Assembly: GCA_910587355.1 (NCBI GenBank)
Contig: CAJUKF010000009.1
Span: 3,765-67,764, forward strand
DNA from: an uncultured Muribaculaceae bacterium
GTDB taxonomy: Bacteria > Bacteroidota > Bacteroidia > Bacteroidales > Muribaculaceae
Length of the DNA stretch: 64,000 bases
Reading direction: 5' to 3'
Made by a program: the position numbers and the translations under genes. Below, one piece after another: positions 34,959-43,326 of the stretch; position 1 is the first letter of the stretch, and each line of letters starts with the position of its first letter. The notes beneath the pieces were generated by a model, which made no database searches, was not told where the DNA came from, and saw nothing but the letters and a program-made list of their open reading frames with translations.

Positions 34959-35821
34959 GCCTTTGTCTTTTCAAAAGTCATAGATGACCAGTTGTCTATA
35001 TCGGCCACGCTCCTGAGTGAGAGGCCAGCGTCGGAAGCGGCCCTCTCCACCACAGGCCTGTCCTCCACATAGAAGCCGCTCACGGTGATTGTGGCACCGG
35101 GTTTCATGGCGGCAGCGTAGCGGCTGATGTCGCCGGTGATGATGTTGCGGTTGATGTTGGCGAGGAAAATGTCGGCAAAGCCGGGAAGCGCGTCGAGAGC
35201 CGATGCGTCGCCCGTGATGACGTTCACGTGGCTGTCGGGGAGATTGAGTGCCACGTTGTCGCGTGCGTTTTCGGCGGCGTATGGGTCTATTTCAATAGCC
35301 TGCACGTCGGAGGCTCCCAGCATGTCGGCGAGAATGGCGAGGATGCCAGTCCCGGTGCCCATGTCTATCACCTTTGCGCCTCTGATGTTTTCATTGGCGA
35401 GCAGCGACTTCATCATAAGGGTAGTGGTGGCGTGGTGGCCCGTGCCGAATGCCATACGCGGGTCAATGACGATATCGTATCTGGCCTGCGGCACATCGGT
35501 GTGAAACGAGCTGTGAACGGCCACGAGGCCGGCTACCACAATAGGCTTGAAGTAGTTCTTTTCCCACTCGCTGTTCCAGTCGCGGCCTTCGACAAATTCG
35601 GCAGCGTATGAGATTTCAACCGGAATCGGCTGGGCGGATATTGCCCGGGCCACAGCTTCCTCGCTATAGGTTGAGGCGGGAACGTAAGCCACCATTGACG
35701 AACCGTCATCTGCCGGTTCGAAACTCTCGAATCCGGCTTCGGCCAGTGTATCGGCGAGCAAATCGCAGGCGTCGGTATCGGCGGGCGTGACGGTGAATGT
35801 CACTTTATAATAATCGTTCAT
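34955..35821 (-). CDS. prmA: PrmA, ribosomal protein L11 methyltransferase
   Basis: A 288-residue SAM-dependent enzyme that trimethylates L11. The N-terminal substrate-recognition domain (~1-95) contains FVEGRDWNSEWEKNYFKPI. The catalytic domain shows DPRMAFGTGHHATTTLMM, the SAM loop VIDMGTGTGILAI and DIFLANINRNII, a variant of the usual NILA motif. Length is normal. It has a minus-strand promoter box in the shared region with the divergent fur gene and leads a run with the barrel protein and the ATP-grasp-like gene. Confidence 0.95.
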   Translation of the reverse strand: MNDYYKVTFTVTPADTDACDLLADTLAEAGFESFEPADDGSSMVAYVPASTYSEEAVARAISAQPIPVEISYAAEFVEGRDWNSEWEKNYFKPIVVAGLVAVHSSFHTDVPQARYDIVIDPRMAFGTGHHATTTLMMKSLLANENIRGAKVIDMGTGTGILAILADMLGASDVQAIEIDPYAAENARDNVALNLPDSHVNVITGDASALDALPGFADIFLANINRNIITGDISRYAAAMKPGATITVSGFYVEDRPVVERAASDAGLSLRSVADIDNWSSMTFEKTKA

Positions 35822-35847
35822 CGTATGTATCAGCAGTTATGTGTGCA

Positions 35848-35855
35848 CAAAGTTA
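35848..35855 (-). promoter_or_regulatory. -7 promoter box for prmA
   Basis: On the minus strand this reads TAACTTTG, an exact match to TAnnTTTG, 26 bp before the prmA start codon. It lies back to back with the plus-strand box of fur, so the two genes share a compact divergent promoter region. Confidence 0.6.
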
Positions 35856-35887
35856 AGCATTTTTATGGACGCTATGAAAAAAATTAC

Positions 35888-35895
35888 TAATTTTG
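35888..35895 (+). promoter_or_regulatory. -7 promoter box for fur
   Basis: TAATTTTG matches TAnnTTTG. Its position is the main reason for starting the Fur-family gene at 35910 rather than at the upstream in-frame GTG/ATG codons, which would lie before the transcription start. No clear -33 box was found. Confidence 0.5.
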
Positions 35896-35909
35896 CCCGA
35901 AGAAACGTA

Positions 35910-36425
35910 ATGCACCAGATGACAGCTGTCAGCATACCACCTACGGCCTCGGCCGCCGCTTTCGCAGAATACATGAGGCAGACGGGCCGCAGATGCACGC
36001 CTGAGCGCTTTCTTGTGCTTGCCGCTGCCGAAAGCCTTCAGGGGCATTTCACGGTGAGGGCGGTGACAGATGTGCTGCGGCACAACTCGACTCATGTGTC
36101 GGCAGCCACGGTATACTCCACCATGCAGATGCTTGTAGACTGTGGTATGCTCCGTAAGCTTTTTATTGACGATGCCGTGACGATGTTCGAGATGGCATCG
36201 TCGTGCCACAATCACCTTGTGTGCACCAAATGCGGCAAAATCAAGAACCTCCGTGACCCTGAGCTCGACGAGCTGCTGCGTGCGCGCCGTTTTTCGGCAT
36301 TTACACCGGCTTATGCCACCATTTCGGTGTATGGCATTTGCTCCACATGTGCCCGCAGAAACCGCAAGGTGTCATCCGAACAGAAAAAACAGTCTAAATC
36401 AGTCATATCAAAATCCAGAAAATGA
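35910..36425 (+). CDS. Fur-family metal-responsive repressor
   Basis: A 171-residue DNA-binding protein of the Fur/PerR/Zur family from the chosen ATG (MHQMTAVSIPP); earlier in-frame starts at 35841, 35865 and 35874 are possible but lie before the promoter box. The winged helix is seen in GRRCTPERFLVLAAAE and HVSAATVYSTMQMLVDCGML. The dimerisation/metal domain has HLVCTKCGKI and YGICSTCARR, giving two CxxC pairs for a structural zinc. FEMASSCHNHLVC resembles the family's metal-sensing loop. Which metal or peroxide it senses is not readable. Its stop overlaps the purA start (ATGA). Confidence 0.88.
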   Translation: MHQMTAVSIPPTASAAAFAEYMRQTGRRCTPERFLVLAAAESLQGHFTVRAVTDVLRHNSTHVSAATVYSTMQMLVDCGMLRKLFIDDAVTMFEMASSCHNHLVCTKCGKIKNLRDPELDELLRARRFSAFTPAYATISVYGICSTCARRNRKVSSEQKKQSKSVISKSRK

Positions 36426-37720
36426 AAGCCGATATTCTTTTAGGTCTCCAGTGGGGCGACGAGGGCAAAGGCAAGATTGTCGATGTTCTCGCTCCCGATT
36501 ATGATATAGTAGCTCGTTTCCAGGGCGGTCCGAATGCGGGCCACACCCTTGAATTCGACGGACACAAGCATGTGCTCCGCTCCATTCCCTCGGGCGTTTT
36601 CGCCAAAGGGGCCATTACAAATGTTATCGGCAACGGCGTTGTGCTCGACCCAGTGCTCTTCCGCAAGGAGGCCGCTGAGCTCGAAGCCGACGGCGTAGAC
36701 CTCCACGACATACTCCGCATATCCAAGAAGGCTCATCTCATCATGCCAACTCACCGTCTGCTCGACGCTGCCGGCGAGGCTCAGATGGGCGCAGGTAAAA
36801 TCGGCACTACAGGCAAGGGAATCGGTCCGACATATTCCGACAAGATTTCGCGTCACGGCCTGCGTGTGGGCGATATCCTCGACGATAACTTCGATGCGAT
36901 TTATGCCGCCGCCCGCGACCGTCACATACGCACTCTCAGGAACATGGATGCCGTGATTGACACCGAAGCACTGACAAAGAACGAGCAGGAGTGGCTCGAT
37001 GCTCTCGAGTATCTGCGTTCGTTCAAGCTCACCGACACGGAGCATTTCGTGAACAAGGCTCTCGACAACGACAACAGCATACTCTGCGAAGGGGCTCAGG
37101 GCACCATGCTCGACATAGATTTCGGTTCGTATCCTTTTGTTACCTCGAGCAACACAGTGGCTGCCGGCGCTTGCACCGGTCTCGGTCTCGCTCCCTCGCG
37201 CATCGGCAAGGTCTACGGTATCTTCAAGGCATACTGCACCCGTGTTGGCAGCGGTCCCTTCCCGACCGAACTTTTCGATGCCACCGGTGATGAAATCCGC
37301 TCTATCGGACACGAATACGGTGCCGTGACAGGACGTGAACGCCGTTGCGGCTGGCTCGACCTCGTGGCTCTCCGTTACTCCGTGATGATTAACGGCGCCA
37401 CCGACCTCATTCTCATGAAGAGCGACGTGCTCGACACATTCGACACCATCAAGGTCTGCACCGCCTACCGTCTGCCCGACGGCACTGTGACCACCGACTT
37501 CCCCTATTGCGTGGGCCACAACGCCGAAGGCAAGGCCGATGTGGAACCCATATATGAAGAACTTCCCGGCTGGCTCACCGATATATCGGCCGCACGCCGC
37601 GAGAGCGAGCTTCCCCAGGCTTTCCGCGACTATATCGCATATATCGAGAAGCACGTGGGCGTGCCCGTGACAATCATTTCTGTCGGCCCCGACCGCGAAG
37701 AGACAATCGTACGCGGCTGA
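36422..37720 (+). CDS. purA: PurA, adenylosuccinate synthetase
   Basis: A 432-residue enzyme joining IMP and aspartate with GTP hydrolysis, the committed step to AMP. The P-loop GLQWGDEGKGKIVDVLA at the N-terminus, NAGHTLEFDG, KGIGPTYSDKISRHGLRVGD, CEGAQGTMLDIDFGSYPFVT and GRERRCGWLDLVALRYS are diagnostic. Length is normal. It overlaps the Fur-family gene by 4 bp, so the regulator and this enzyme are probably translationally coupled. Confidence 0.98.
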   Translation: MKADILLGLQWGDEGKGKIVDVLAPDYDIVARFQGGPNAGHTLEFDGHKHVLRSIPSGVFAKGAITNVIGNGVVLDPVLFRKEAAELEADGVDLHDILRISKKAHLIMPTHRLLDAAGEAQMGAGKIGTTGKGIGPTYSDKISRHGLRVGDILDDNFDAIYAAARDRHIRTLRNMDAVIDTEALTKNEQEWLDALEYLRSFKLTDTEHFVNKALDNDNSILCEGAQGTMLDIDFGSYPFVTSSNTVAAGACTGLGLAPSRIGKVYGIFKAYCTRVGSGPFPTELFDATGDEIRSIGHEYGAVTGRERRCGWLDLVALRYSVMINGATDLILMKSDVLDTFDTIKVCTAYRLPDGTVTTDFPYCVGHNAEGKADVEPIYEELPGWLTDISAARRESELPQAFRDYIAYIEKHVGVPVTIISVGPDREETIVRG

Positions 37721-37728
37721 ACAATAAA

Positions 37729-37778
37729 TTCAATCCGGCGGCCCATTGCCCGCACATGCCTTGTGTCGCCGGATTGAA
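37729..37778 (+). terminator. Inverted repeat after purA, probable terminator
   Basis: TTCAATCCGGCG (37729-37740) and CGCCGGATTGAA (37767-37778) are perfect 12-bp complements around a 26-nt loop. The stem begins 8 bp after the purA stop. No long T run follows, so it may act as a terminator or as an mRNA-stabilising hairpin. Confidence 0.55.
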
Positions 37779-37828
37779 CTTCTTACAAGAACCTTAAAAT
37801 ACCTTAACTATACCCCAATTGAGAAACC

Positions 37829-39073
37829 ATGGCTAAAGTAAAACCATTCAAGGGCATACGCCCGCCACGCGAAATGGTCACCGAAGTGGCTTCGCGTCCT
37901 TATGACGTGCTCAACAGCGAAGAGGCGCGCGCAGAGGCCGAAGGCAATCCCAAATCGCTTTACCATATCATCAAGCCCGAAATCGATTTTCCTGCCGGTA
38001 CCGACGAGCATGACCCGTGTGTCTACGAGCGCGCACGGCAGAATTTCGATGCTTTCCAGACCAACGGCTGGCTTGTGCAGGACAAGAAAGACCACTATTA
38101 CATATATGCCCAGACCATGGACGGCCGCACACAATACGGATTTGTGGTGGCCGCCAATGTAGACGACTATATGAGCGGACGCATCAAGAAGCATGAGCTC
38201 ACGCGCCGCGACAAGGAAGAAGACCGCATGAAACATGTGCGTGTGAACAACGCCAATGTCGAGCCCGTATTCTTCGCATTTCCTGACAATCCCGTACTCG
38301 AAGAAATCATAAAGAAAGTGACAGCTACGCCGGCCGAGTACGATTTCACGGCTCCGGACGGCTTCGGTCATCATTTCTGGGTGATTGACGATGATGACAC
38401 CATTGCCGCTATCACTGAGGCTTTCGCGCAGATGCCCTCGCTCTACATCGCCGACGGTCACCATCGCTCGGCTGCCGCCGCTCTTGTGGGTCATGAGAAG
38501 GCCCTTGCCAATCCGAATCACCGAGGCGACGAGGAGTACAATTACTTCCTTGCCGTGGCTTTCCCGGCATCCCATCTCCGCATTATCGACTATAACCGCG
38601 TAGTGCGCGACCTCAACGGCCTCTCGCCGGCAGAGTTCCTCGAGCGTCTTGAGAAATCGTTCGTAGTGGAGGACAAAGGCACCGAAATCTATCATCCCGA
38701 GGCTCTACATACCTTCGCGCTCTATCTCGAAGGCCGCTGGTATAAACTCATTGCCCGTCCCGGCACATACAATGACGATGACCCGATTGGCGTGCTCGAT
38801 GTGACAATATCGTCGGATTACATTCTCCGCGACATAATCGGCATTACCGACTTGCGCTCCGACAAGCGCATCGATTTCGTCGGCGGCATCCGTGGCCTCG
38901 AAGAACTCAAGCGCCGCGTAGACTCCGGCGAAATGGCATTTGCTCTCGCACTTTATCCTGTTAGCATGAAGCAGCTTATGGATATCGCCGACTCGGGTAA
39001 TATAATGCCGCCCAAGACTACATGGTTCGAACCGAAGCTCCGTTCGGGCCTTGTCGTGCACTCGCTCGAATAA
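37829..39073 (+). CDS. DUF1015 family protein, possible ParB/Srx-like kinase
   Basis: A 414-residue cytosolic protein matching DUF1015. The N-terminus (FKGIRPPREMVTEVASRPYD) is typical, as are SLYHIIKPEIDFP and LYIADGHHRSAAAAL (D209-GHHR213). The DGHHR motif resembles the active-site box of ParB/Srx-superfamily nucleotide-using enzymes, including free-serine kinases, so a serine- or nucleotide-phosphorylating role is conceivable; this is inference. In many Bacteroidota I recall DUF1015 next to serC-serA, but neither is here. It is flanked by purA and korA. Function otherwise unknown. Confidence 0.85.
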   Translation: MAKVKPFKGIRPPREMVTEVASRPYDVLNSEEARAEAEGNPKSLYHIIKPEIDFPAGTDEHDPCVYERARQNFDAFQTNGWLVQDKKDHYYIYAQTMDGRTQYGFVVAANVDDYMSGRIKKHELTRRDKEEDRMKHVRVNNANVEPVFFAFPDNPVLEEIIKKVTATPAEYDFTAPDGFGHHFWVIDDDDTIAAITEAFAQMPSLYIADGHHRSAAAALVGHEKALANPNHRGDEEYNYFLAVAFPASHLRIIDYNRVVRDLNGLSPAEFLERLEKSFVVEDKGTEIYHPEALHTFALYLEGRWYKLIARPGTYNDDDPIGVLDVTISSDYILRDIIGITDLRSDKRIDFVGGIRGLEELKRRVDSGEMAFALALYPVSMKQLMDIADSGNIMPPKTTWFEPKLRSGLVVHSLE

Positions 39074-39104
39074 AAATTTACGAGGAATATTCAAAAAAAC
39101 TCCG

Positions 39105-39112
39105 TACCTTTG
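39105..39112 (+). promoter_or_regulatory. -7 promoter box for korAB
   Basis: TACCTTTG matches TAnnTTTG and lies 83 bp upstream of the korA start, leaving a short leader. The -33 region is not convincing. Confidence 0.5.
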
Positions 39113-39195
39113 TGGCGTCGGCCTGTGGTCGGCGCCATACCATAAAAAACATAGCAAATTACCAGTAACTCAAATATATCTTCAAATTTTAAATC

Positions 39196-41046
39196 ATGTT
39201 GGAGAATACCAATGTAAAGACACTCGACAAGGTTGTGGTGCGCTTTTCGGGCGATTCCGGTGACGGAATGCAGCTTGCAGGCAATATCTTCACCAATGTG
39301 TCGGCCGGTCTTGGAAATCAGGTTTCCACCTTCCCTGATTATCCTGCCGAGATACGCGCTCCCCAAGGTTCGCTCGGCGGCGTTTCCGGCTTTCAGGTAA
39401 GTGTCGGCACGGGCGTACATACCCCCGGCGACGCGTGCGACGTGCTCATTGCCATGAACGCTGCCGCACTTAAGACAAACCACCGTTTCCTTAAATCAGG
39501 CGGTGTGATTATTGTCGACATCGATTCGTTCAAGGAAGCAGACCTGCGCAAGGCCCAGTATAGCACCAACACTCCCTTCGAGGAACTCGGCATCAAGGCG
39601 CAGATAGTGGAAGTGCCTGTCACTTCCATGACAAAGGCGGCTCTCGCCGACAGCGGTCTCGATAACAAGAGCGTGCTCAAATGCCGCAATATATTTGCGC
39701 TCGGTCTTGTATGCTGGCTCTTCGACCGTCCGCTCGAGAGTGCCCTGCATCATCTCCGTAAGAAATTCGTCAAAAAGCCGGCTGTGTTCGAAGCCAATGC
39801 CAAAGTGCTGCAGGCCGGCTTCGATTACGGCTCGAACATACACGCTTCCGTATCCACCTACCGTGTGGAGACCGAAGACCCGCGTCCGGGCGTATACACC
39901 GATATAAACGGCAATACCGCCACTGCATGGGGGCTGATTATGGCCTCGGAGAAATGCGGCCGTCCTCTTTTCCTCGGCTCGTACCCCATTACTCCGGCCA
40001 CCGATATTCTTCACGAGCTTGCCAAGCGCAAGGACCTCGGCGTGAAAGCCTGTCAGATGGAAGATGAAATCGCCGGTGTATGTTCGGCAATCGGTGCTGC
40101 GTTCGCAGGTGATTTGGCTGTGACATCTACTTCGGGTCCGGGCCTCGCGCTGAAGAGCGAGGGCATCGGTCTTGCAGTCATGGCTGAGCTCCCTCTTGTA
40201 GTGATTGACGTGCAGCGCGGCGGTCCCTCGACAGGTCTGCCCACCAAGACCGAACAGACCGACCTCATGCAGGCTCTCTATGGCCGCAACGGCGAGTCGC
40301 CCGTGGCCGTAGTAGCTCCGGCATCGCCCACCGACTGCTTTACTATGGCTTTCGAGGCATGCCGTATCGCCGTTGAGCATATGACACCCGTGATTCTGCT
40401 GAGCGATGCCTTTATCGGCAACGGCTCTTCAGCATGGCGTGTGCCCGACGAAGATGAATATCCTGCTATCAAGACTCCCGACGTGCCCCGTGAACTCCTC
40501 GAAAACGGCACTTGGCGCCCGTATATGCGCGCCGAGGATTTGCACCGTTTCTGGCCCATGAGCGGCACGGAAGGCGCCACACACCGTCTCGGCGGCCTTG
40601 AGAAAGATGCCGAGACAGGTGCGATTTCCAACAGCCCCGAGAATCATGAGAAGATGGTGATGCTCCGCCGTCAGAAAGTTGCCAATATCGCCAACGACAT
40701 ACCTCTGCTCGATGTATGCGGCAATGCCGATGCCGACACTCTGCTTGTGGGCTGGGGCGGCACATACGGACATCTCCGCTCGGCCTGCGATGAACTCAAC
40801 GCCCAGGGCACCCCAGTGGCACTGGCTCACTTCCGCTATATCAATCCTCTGCCTGCAAACACAGCGGAGGTGCTCGCACGCTACAAGCGCGTGATTGTGG
40901 CCGAACTCAACACCGGCATGTTCGCAGACTATCTGCAGTGCCGCTATCCCGAAACCCGCATTTCCCGTATCAATAAAATACAGGGTCAGCCCTTCTCCGT
41001 GAGCGAACTCGTGGAGAAAACCCGTAAAATAATTGAGGAGGCATAA
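39196..41046 (+). CDS. korA: KorA, 2-oxoacid:ferredoxin oxidoreductase alpha (gamma-alpha fusion)
   Basis: A 616-residue subunit of a CoA-dependent 2-oxoacid:ferredoxin oxidoreductase, probably 2-oxoglutarate to succinyl-CoA. The N-terminal ~190 residues are the gamma domain (VVRFSGDSGDGMQLAGNIF). The alpha domain follows with LGSYPITPATDILHELA, CQMEDEIAGVCSAIGAAFAG, TSTSGPGLALKSEGIGLAV and VDVQRGGPSTGLPTKTEQTD. The gamma-alpha fusion and the order korA-korB are the two-subunit class. No separate ferredoxin-like delta subunit is present here. korB starts 2 bp after this stop. Confidence 0.93.
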   Translation: MLENTNVKTLDKVVVRFSGDSGDGMQLAGNIFTNVSAGLGNQVSTFPDYPAEIRAPQGSLGGVSGFQVSVGTGVHTPGDACDVLIAMNAAALKTNHRFLKSGGVIIVDIDSFKEADLRKAQYSTNTPFEELGIKAQIVEVPVTSMTKAALADSGLDNKSVLKCRNIFALGLVCWLFDRPLESALHHLRKKFVKKPAVFEANAKVLQAGFDYGSNIHASVSTYRVETEDPRPGVYTDINGNTATAWGLIMASEKCGRPLFLGSYPITPATDILHELAKRKDLGVKACQMEDEIAGVCSAIGAAFAGDLAVTSTSGPGLALKSEGIGLAVMAELPLVVIDVQRGGPSTGLPTKTEQTDLMQALYGRNGESPVAVVAPASPTDCFTMAFEACRIAVEHMTPVILLSDAFIGNGSSAWRVPDEDEYPAIKTPDVPRELLENGTWRPYMRAEDLHRFWPMSGTEGATHRLGGLEKDAETGAISNSPENHEKMVMLRRQKVANIANDIPLLDVCGNADADTLLVGWGGTYGHLRSACDELNAQGTPVALAHFRYINPLPANTAEVLARYKRVIVAELNTGMFADYLQCRYPETRISRINKIQGQPFSVSELVEKTRKIIEEA

Positions 41047-41048
41047 TC

Positions 41049-42062
41049 ATGGACGAAAAGACTTTCATTCCCGGCGATTTCAAGAGCGACCAGGCCGTGC
41101 GCTGGTGCCCCGGATGCGGCGACCACGCCATTCTCAACACCCTTCACAAGGCCATGGCGGCTCTGGGTGTCCCTCCTCACAAGACGGCTGTCATTTCGGG
41201 CATCGGATGCTCGTCGCGTCTGCCTTACTACATGAACACTTACGGTTTCCATACCATTCACGGACGCGCTGCCGCCGTAGCCACAGGCTACAAGGTGGCT
41301 AATCCCGAGATGACCGTATGGCAGATTTCAGGCGATGGCGACGGACTTGCAATCGGCGGCAATCATTTCATTCACGCCGTGCGCCGCAACGTCGACATCA
41401 ACATCGTGCTCTTCAACAACAAAATCTACGGTCTCACCAAGGGCCAGTATTCTCCTACGAGCGACCGCGGATTTGTAAGTAAGTCGAGTCCCTACGGCAC
41501 TGTCGAAGACCCCTTCATCCCTGCGGAACTTGTGTTCGGCGCACGCGGCAACTTCTTCGCCCGCTCGATTGACGTGGAACTTGACACATCGGTCAAAGTT
41601 CTTGAGGCTGCCGCCCGTCACAAGGGTACCTCAGTTGTTGAGATTCTCCAGAACTGCGTGATTTTCAACAACGGTATCCACACCGGCATCACCGACCGCG
41701 AGGTTCGCGCCGACCGCACGATACTTCTGCGCCACGGCGAGAAAATGCTCTTCGGCAAGAACATGGACCGAGGCCTTGTGCAGGACGGTTTTCTGCTCAA
41801 GGCTGTGAATGTCGGTCAGGACGGATATACTCTCGACGATGTGCTTGTTCACGATGCCCACACACCTTCCAACTTCCTGCATCAGCAGCTTGCCATGATG
41901 GACGGCCACGAACTGCCGCTCGCCGTAGGTGTGATTCGCGATGTTGAGGCTCCTACGTACAACGACGGTGTGTCGCAGCAGGTGGAGGAAGTACGCGCAC
42001 GCAAGGGATTCTCCAAGCTCCGCGACATGATTCTCGCCGGAGACACATGGACTGTTGATTAA
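41049..42062 (+). CDS. korB: KorB, 2-oxoacid:ferredoxin oxidoreductase beta subunit
   Basis: A 337-residue TPP- and iron-sulfur-binding subunit partnering KorA. Near the N-terminus VRWCPGCGDHAILNTL carries a CxxC of the [4Fe-4S] site, and GIGCSSRLPYYMNTYGFH supplies another Cys. The TPP region shows GRAAAVATGYKVANP, ISGDGDGLAIGGNHFIHAVR and NNKIYGLTKGQYSPTS. Length and spacing are normal. Together with KorA it would feed electrons to ferredoxin in anaerobic metabolism. Confidence 0.95.
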   Translation: MDEKTFIPGDFKSDQAVRWCPGCGDHAILNTLHKAMAALGVPPHKTAVISGIGCSSRLPYYMNTYGFHTIHGRAAAVATGYKVANPEMTVWQISGDGDGLAIGGNHFIHAVRRNVDINIVLFNNKIYGLTKGQYSPTSDRGFVSKSSPYGTVEDPFIPAELVFGARGNFFARSIDVELDTSVKVLEAAARHKGTSVVEILQNCVIFNNGIHTGITDREVRADRTILLRHGEKMLFGKNMDRGLVQDGFLLKAVNVGQDGYTLDDVLVHDAHTPSNFLHQQLAMMDGHELPLAVGVIRDVEAPTYNDGVSQQVEEVRARKGFSKLRDMILAGDTWTVD

Positions 42063-42130
42063 TCACGTATAAACCATATATTCGGCGCCGTGTATATAGA
42101 ATCAAAATGATGCGCAGCATCATGTCAAAT

Positions 42131-42234
42131 GTACGGACGTGCCTTTGGCACGTATCAAATGTTCGGTAGCTAATGAATTTATAATTAGTAACTTGAAACA
42201 ATTTCGTAGATACGTGCCAAAGGCACGTCCGTAC
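42131..42234. repeat. Nested palindromic repeat element (BIME/REP-like)
   Basis: Arms at 42131-42156 and 42209-42234 are perfect 26-bp reverse complements separated by 52 bp. Each arm itself contains the near-perfect palindrome ACGTGCCTTTGGCACGT, so each can also form its own hairpin. It lies in the gap between korB and the EEP gene and has no coding potential. The architecture (paired, inverted, self-palindromic units between genes) matches REP-type pairs; no transposase gene is in the window. Confidence 0.8.
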
Positions 42235-42324
42235 AATATGTTCAACGATTTGCGTTGATTATGTTATAGCACATTTTGAAACGCGCTTCTTATTATTATC
42301 AAACATTTCTAATCTAAATTCTCT

Positions 42325-43248
42325 ATGAACTGTTTTAAACGCTTTGCCGTGCTTGCGCTCATTGTATGCGCGGCGGCTGCCGCGTGGGCTGAGTCGGCTA
42401 CATTCACGGCCGCAAGCTATAATCTGCGTCAGAAAAACAGCAGCGACTCTGTCGCCGGTAACGGCTGGGCACGCCGTATGCCCGTTATTGCCAATCTCGT
42501 TCAATTCCATGGCTTCGATATTTTCGGCACTCAGGAAGGCTTCAAGGAGCAACTTGACGGCCTCAAGGCCCTCATGCCCGGATATGAATATATAGGTCTT
42601 GGGCGTGACGACGGTAAAGATGCAGGAGAGCACTCGGCCATTTTCTATCGTCCTGACACTTTCGAACTCCTCGACCACGGCGATTTCTGGCTTTCGGAGA
42701 CGCCCGATAAACCCGGTCTGGGCTGGGATGCCGTATGCGTGCGCATATGCACCTGGGGCAAATTCCGTCACCGTGCATCGGGCAAGGAATTCGTCTACAT
42801 GAACCTCCATATGGACCACGTAGGCAAAATTGCACGCATCGAGAGTGCCAAACTCGTCCGCAGCCGCATCAAGGATATTGTGGGCGACGGTGCCGCTATC
42901 GTTACCGGTGACTTCAATGTCGACCAGTCGCACGAATCATACCGCACCATGACGGCCAACAACGAGCTTGTCGACAGCTACGAGACTGCTGAGCTCCGCT
43001 ATGCGCCCAACGGCACATTCAACGGCTACCACACCGATGGCTACACAACCTCGCGCATCGACCACGTGTTCGTTACACCGGGCATCAAAGTGCACAAATA
43101 CGGTGTTCTCACAGACACTTACCGCACTCCCGACGGCCCGGGTCAGGATGTGAAGCTCAACGCCGCACCGCGTGAAATCCGTGCAAAGAAGTACACCGCC
43201 CGCACTCCGTCGGACCACTTCCCTGTAATGGTACAGCTTGAATTGTAA
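42325..43248 (+). CDS. Secreted endonuclease/exonuclease/phosphatase (EEP) family protein
   Basis: A 307-residue secreted hydrolase with signal peptide (MNCFKRFAVLALIVCAAAAAWA). The EEP fold (DNase I/sphingomyelinase/inositol phosphatase superfamily) is seen in order: ASYNLRQKN with the metal-site Asn, DIFGTQEGF with the metal-binding Glu, YMNLHMDHVGKIAR with catalytic His, VTGDFNVD with Asp-x-Asn, RIDHVF and the C-terminal SDHFPVMVQL. The substrate could be DNA, a phospholipid or an inositol phosphate; the family does not decide. Monocistronic, with a strong terminator. Confidence 0.9.
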   Translation: MNCFKRFAVLALIVCAAAAAWAESATFTAASYNLRQKNSSDSVAGNGWARRMPVIANLVQFHGFDIFGTQEGFKEQLDGLKALMPGYEYIGLGRDDGKDAGEHSAIFYRPDTFELLDHGDFWLSETPDKPGLGWDAVCVRICTWGKFRHRASGKEFVYMNLHMDHVGKIARIESAKLVRSRIKDIVGDGAAIVTGDFNVDQSHESYRTMTANNELVDSYETAELRYAPNGTFNGYHTDGYTTSRIDHVFVTPGIKVHKYGVLTDTYRTPDGPGQDVKLNAAPREIRAKKYTARTPSDHFPVMVQLEL

Positions 43249-43270
43249 ATTTAGATTGCATTAAGCAAAT

Positions 43271-43306
43271 AAAAAACTCGGCGCAGATTCATGCGCCGAG
43301 TTTTTT
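43271..43306. terminator. Bidirectional terminator
   Basis: AAAAAACTCGGCGC and GCGCCGAGTTTTTT form a 14-bp stem around an 8-nt loop. The A run on one side and T run on the other allow termination in both directions, serving the convergent EEP gene (+) and T9SS-like protein gene (-). Confidence 0.92.
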
Positions 43307-43326
43307 ATTTGGTAGTGGAGAAATCG

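Noticed and set aside
36440..37654. A 404-codon open frame on the minus strand
   Set aside because: It is entirely antisense to purA, whose protein motifs are unmistakable, and shows no family features of its own.
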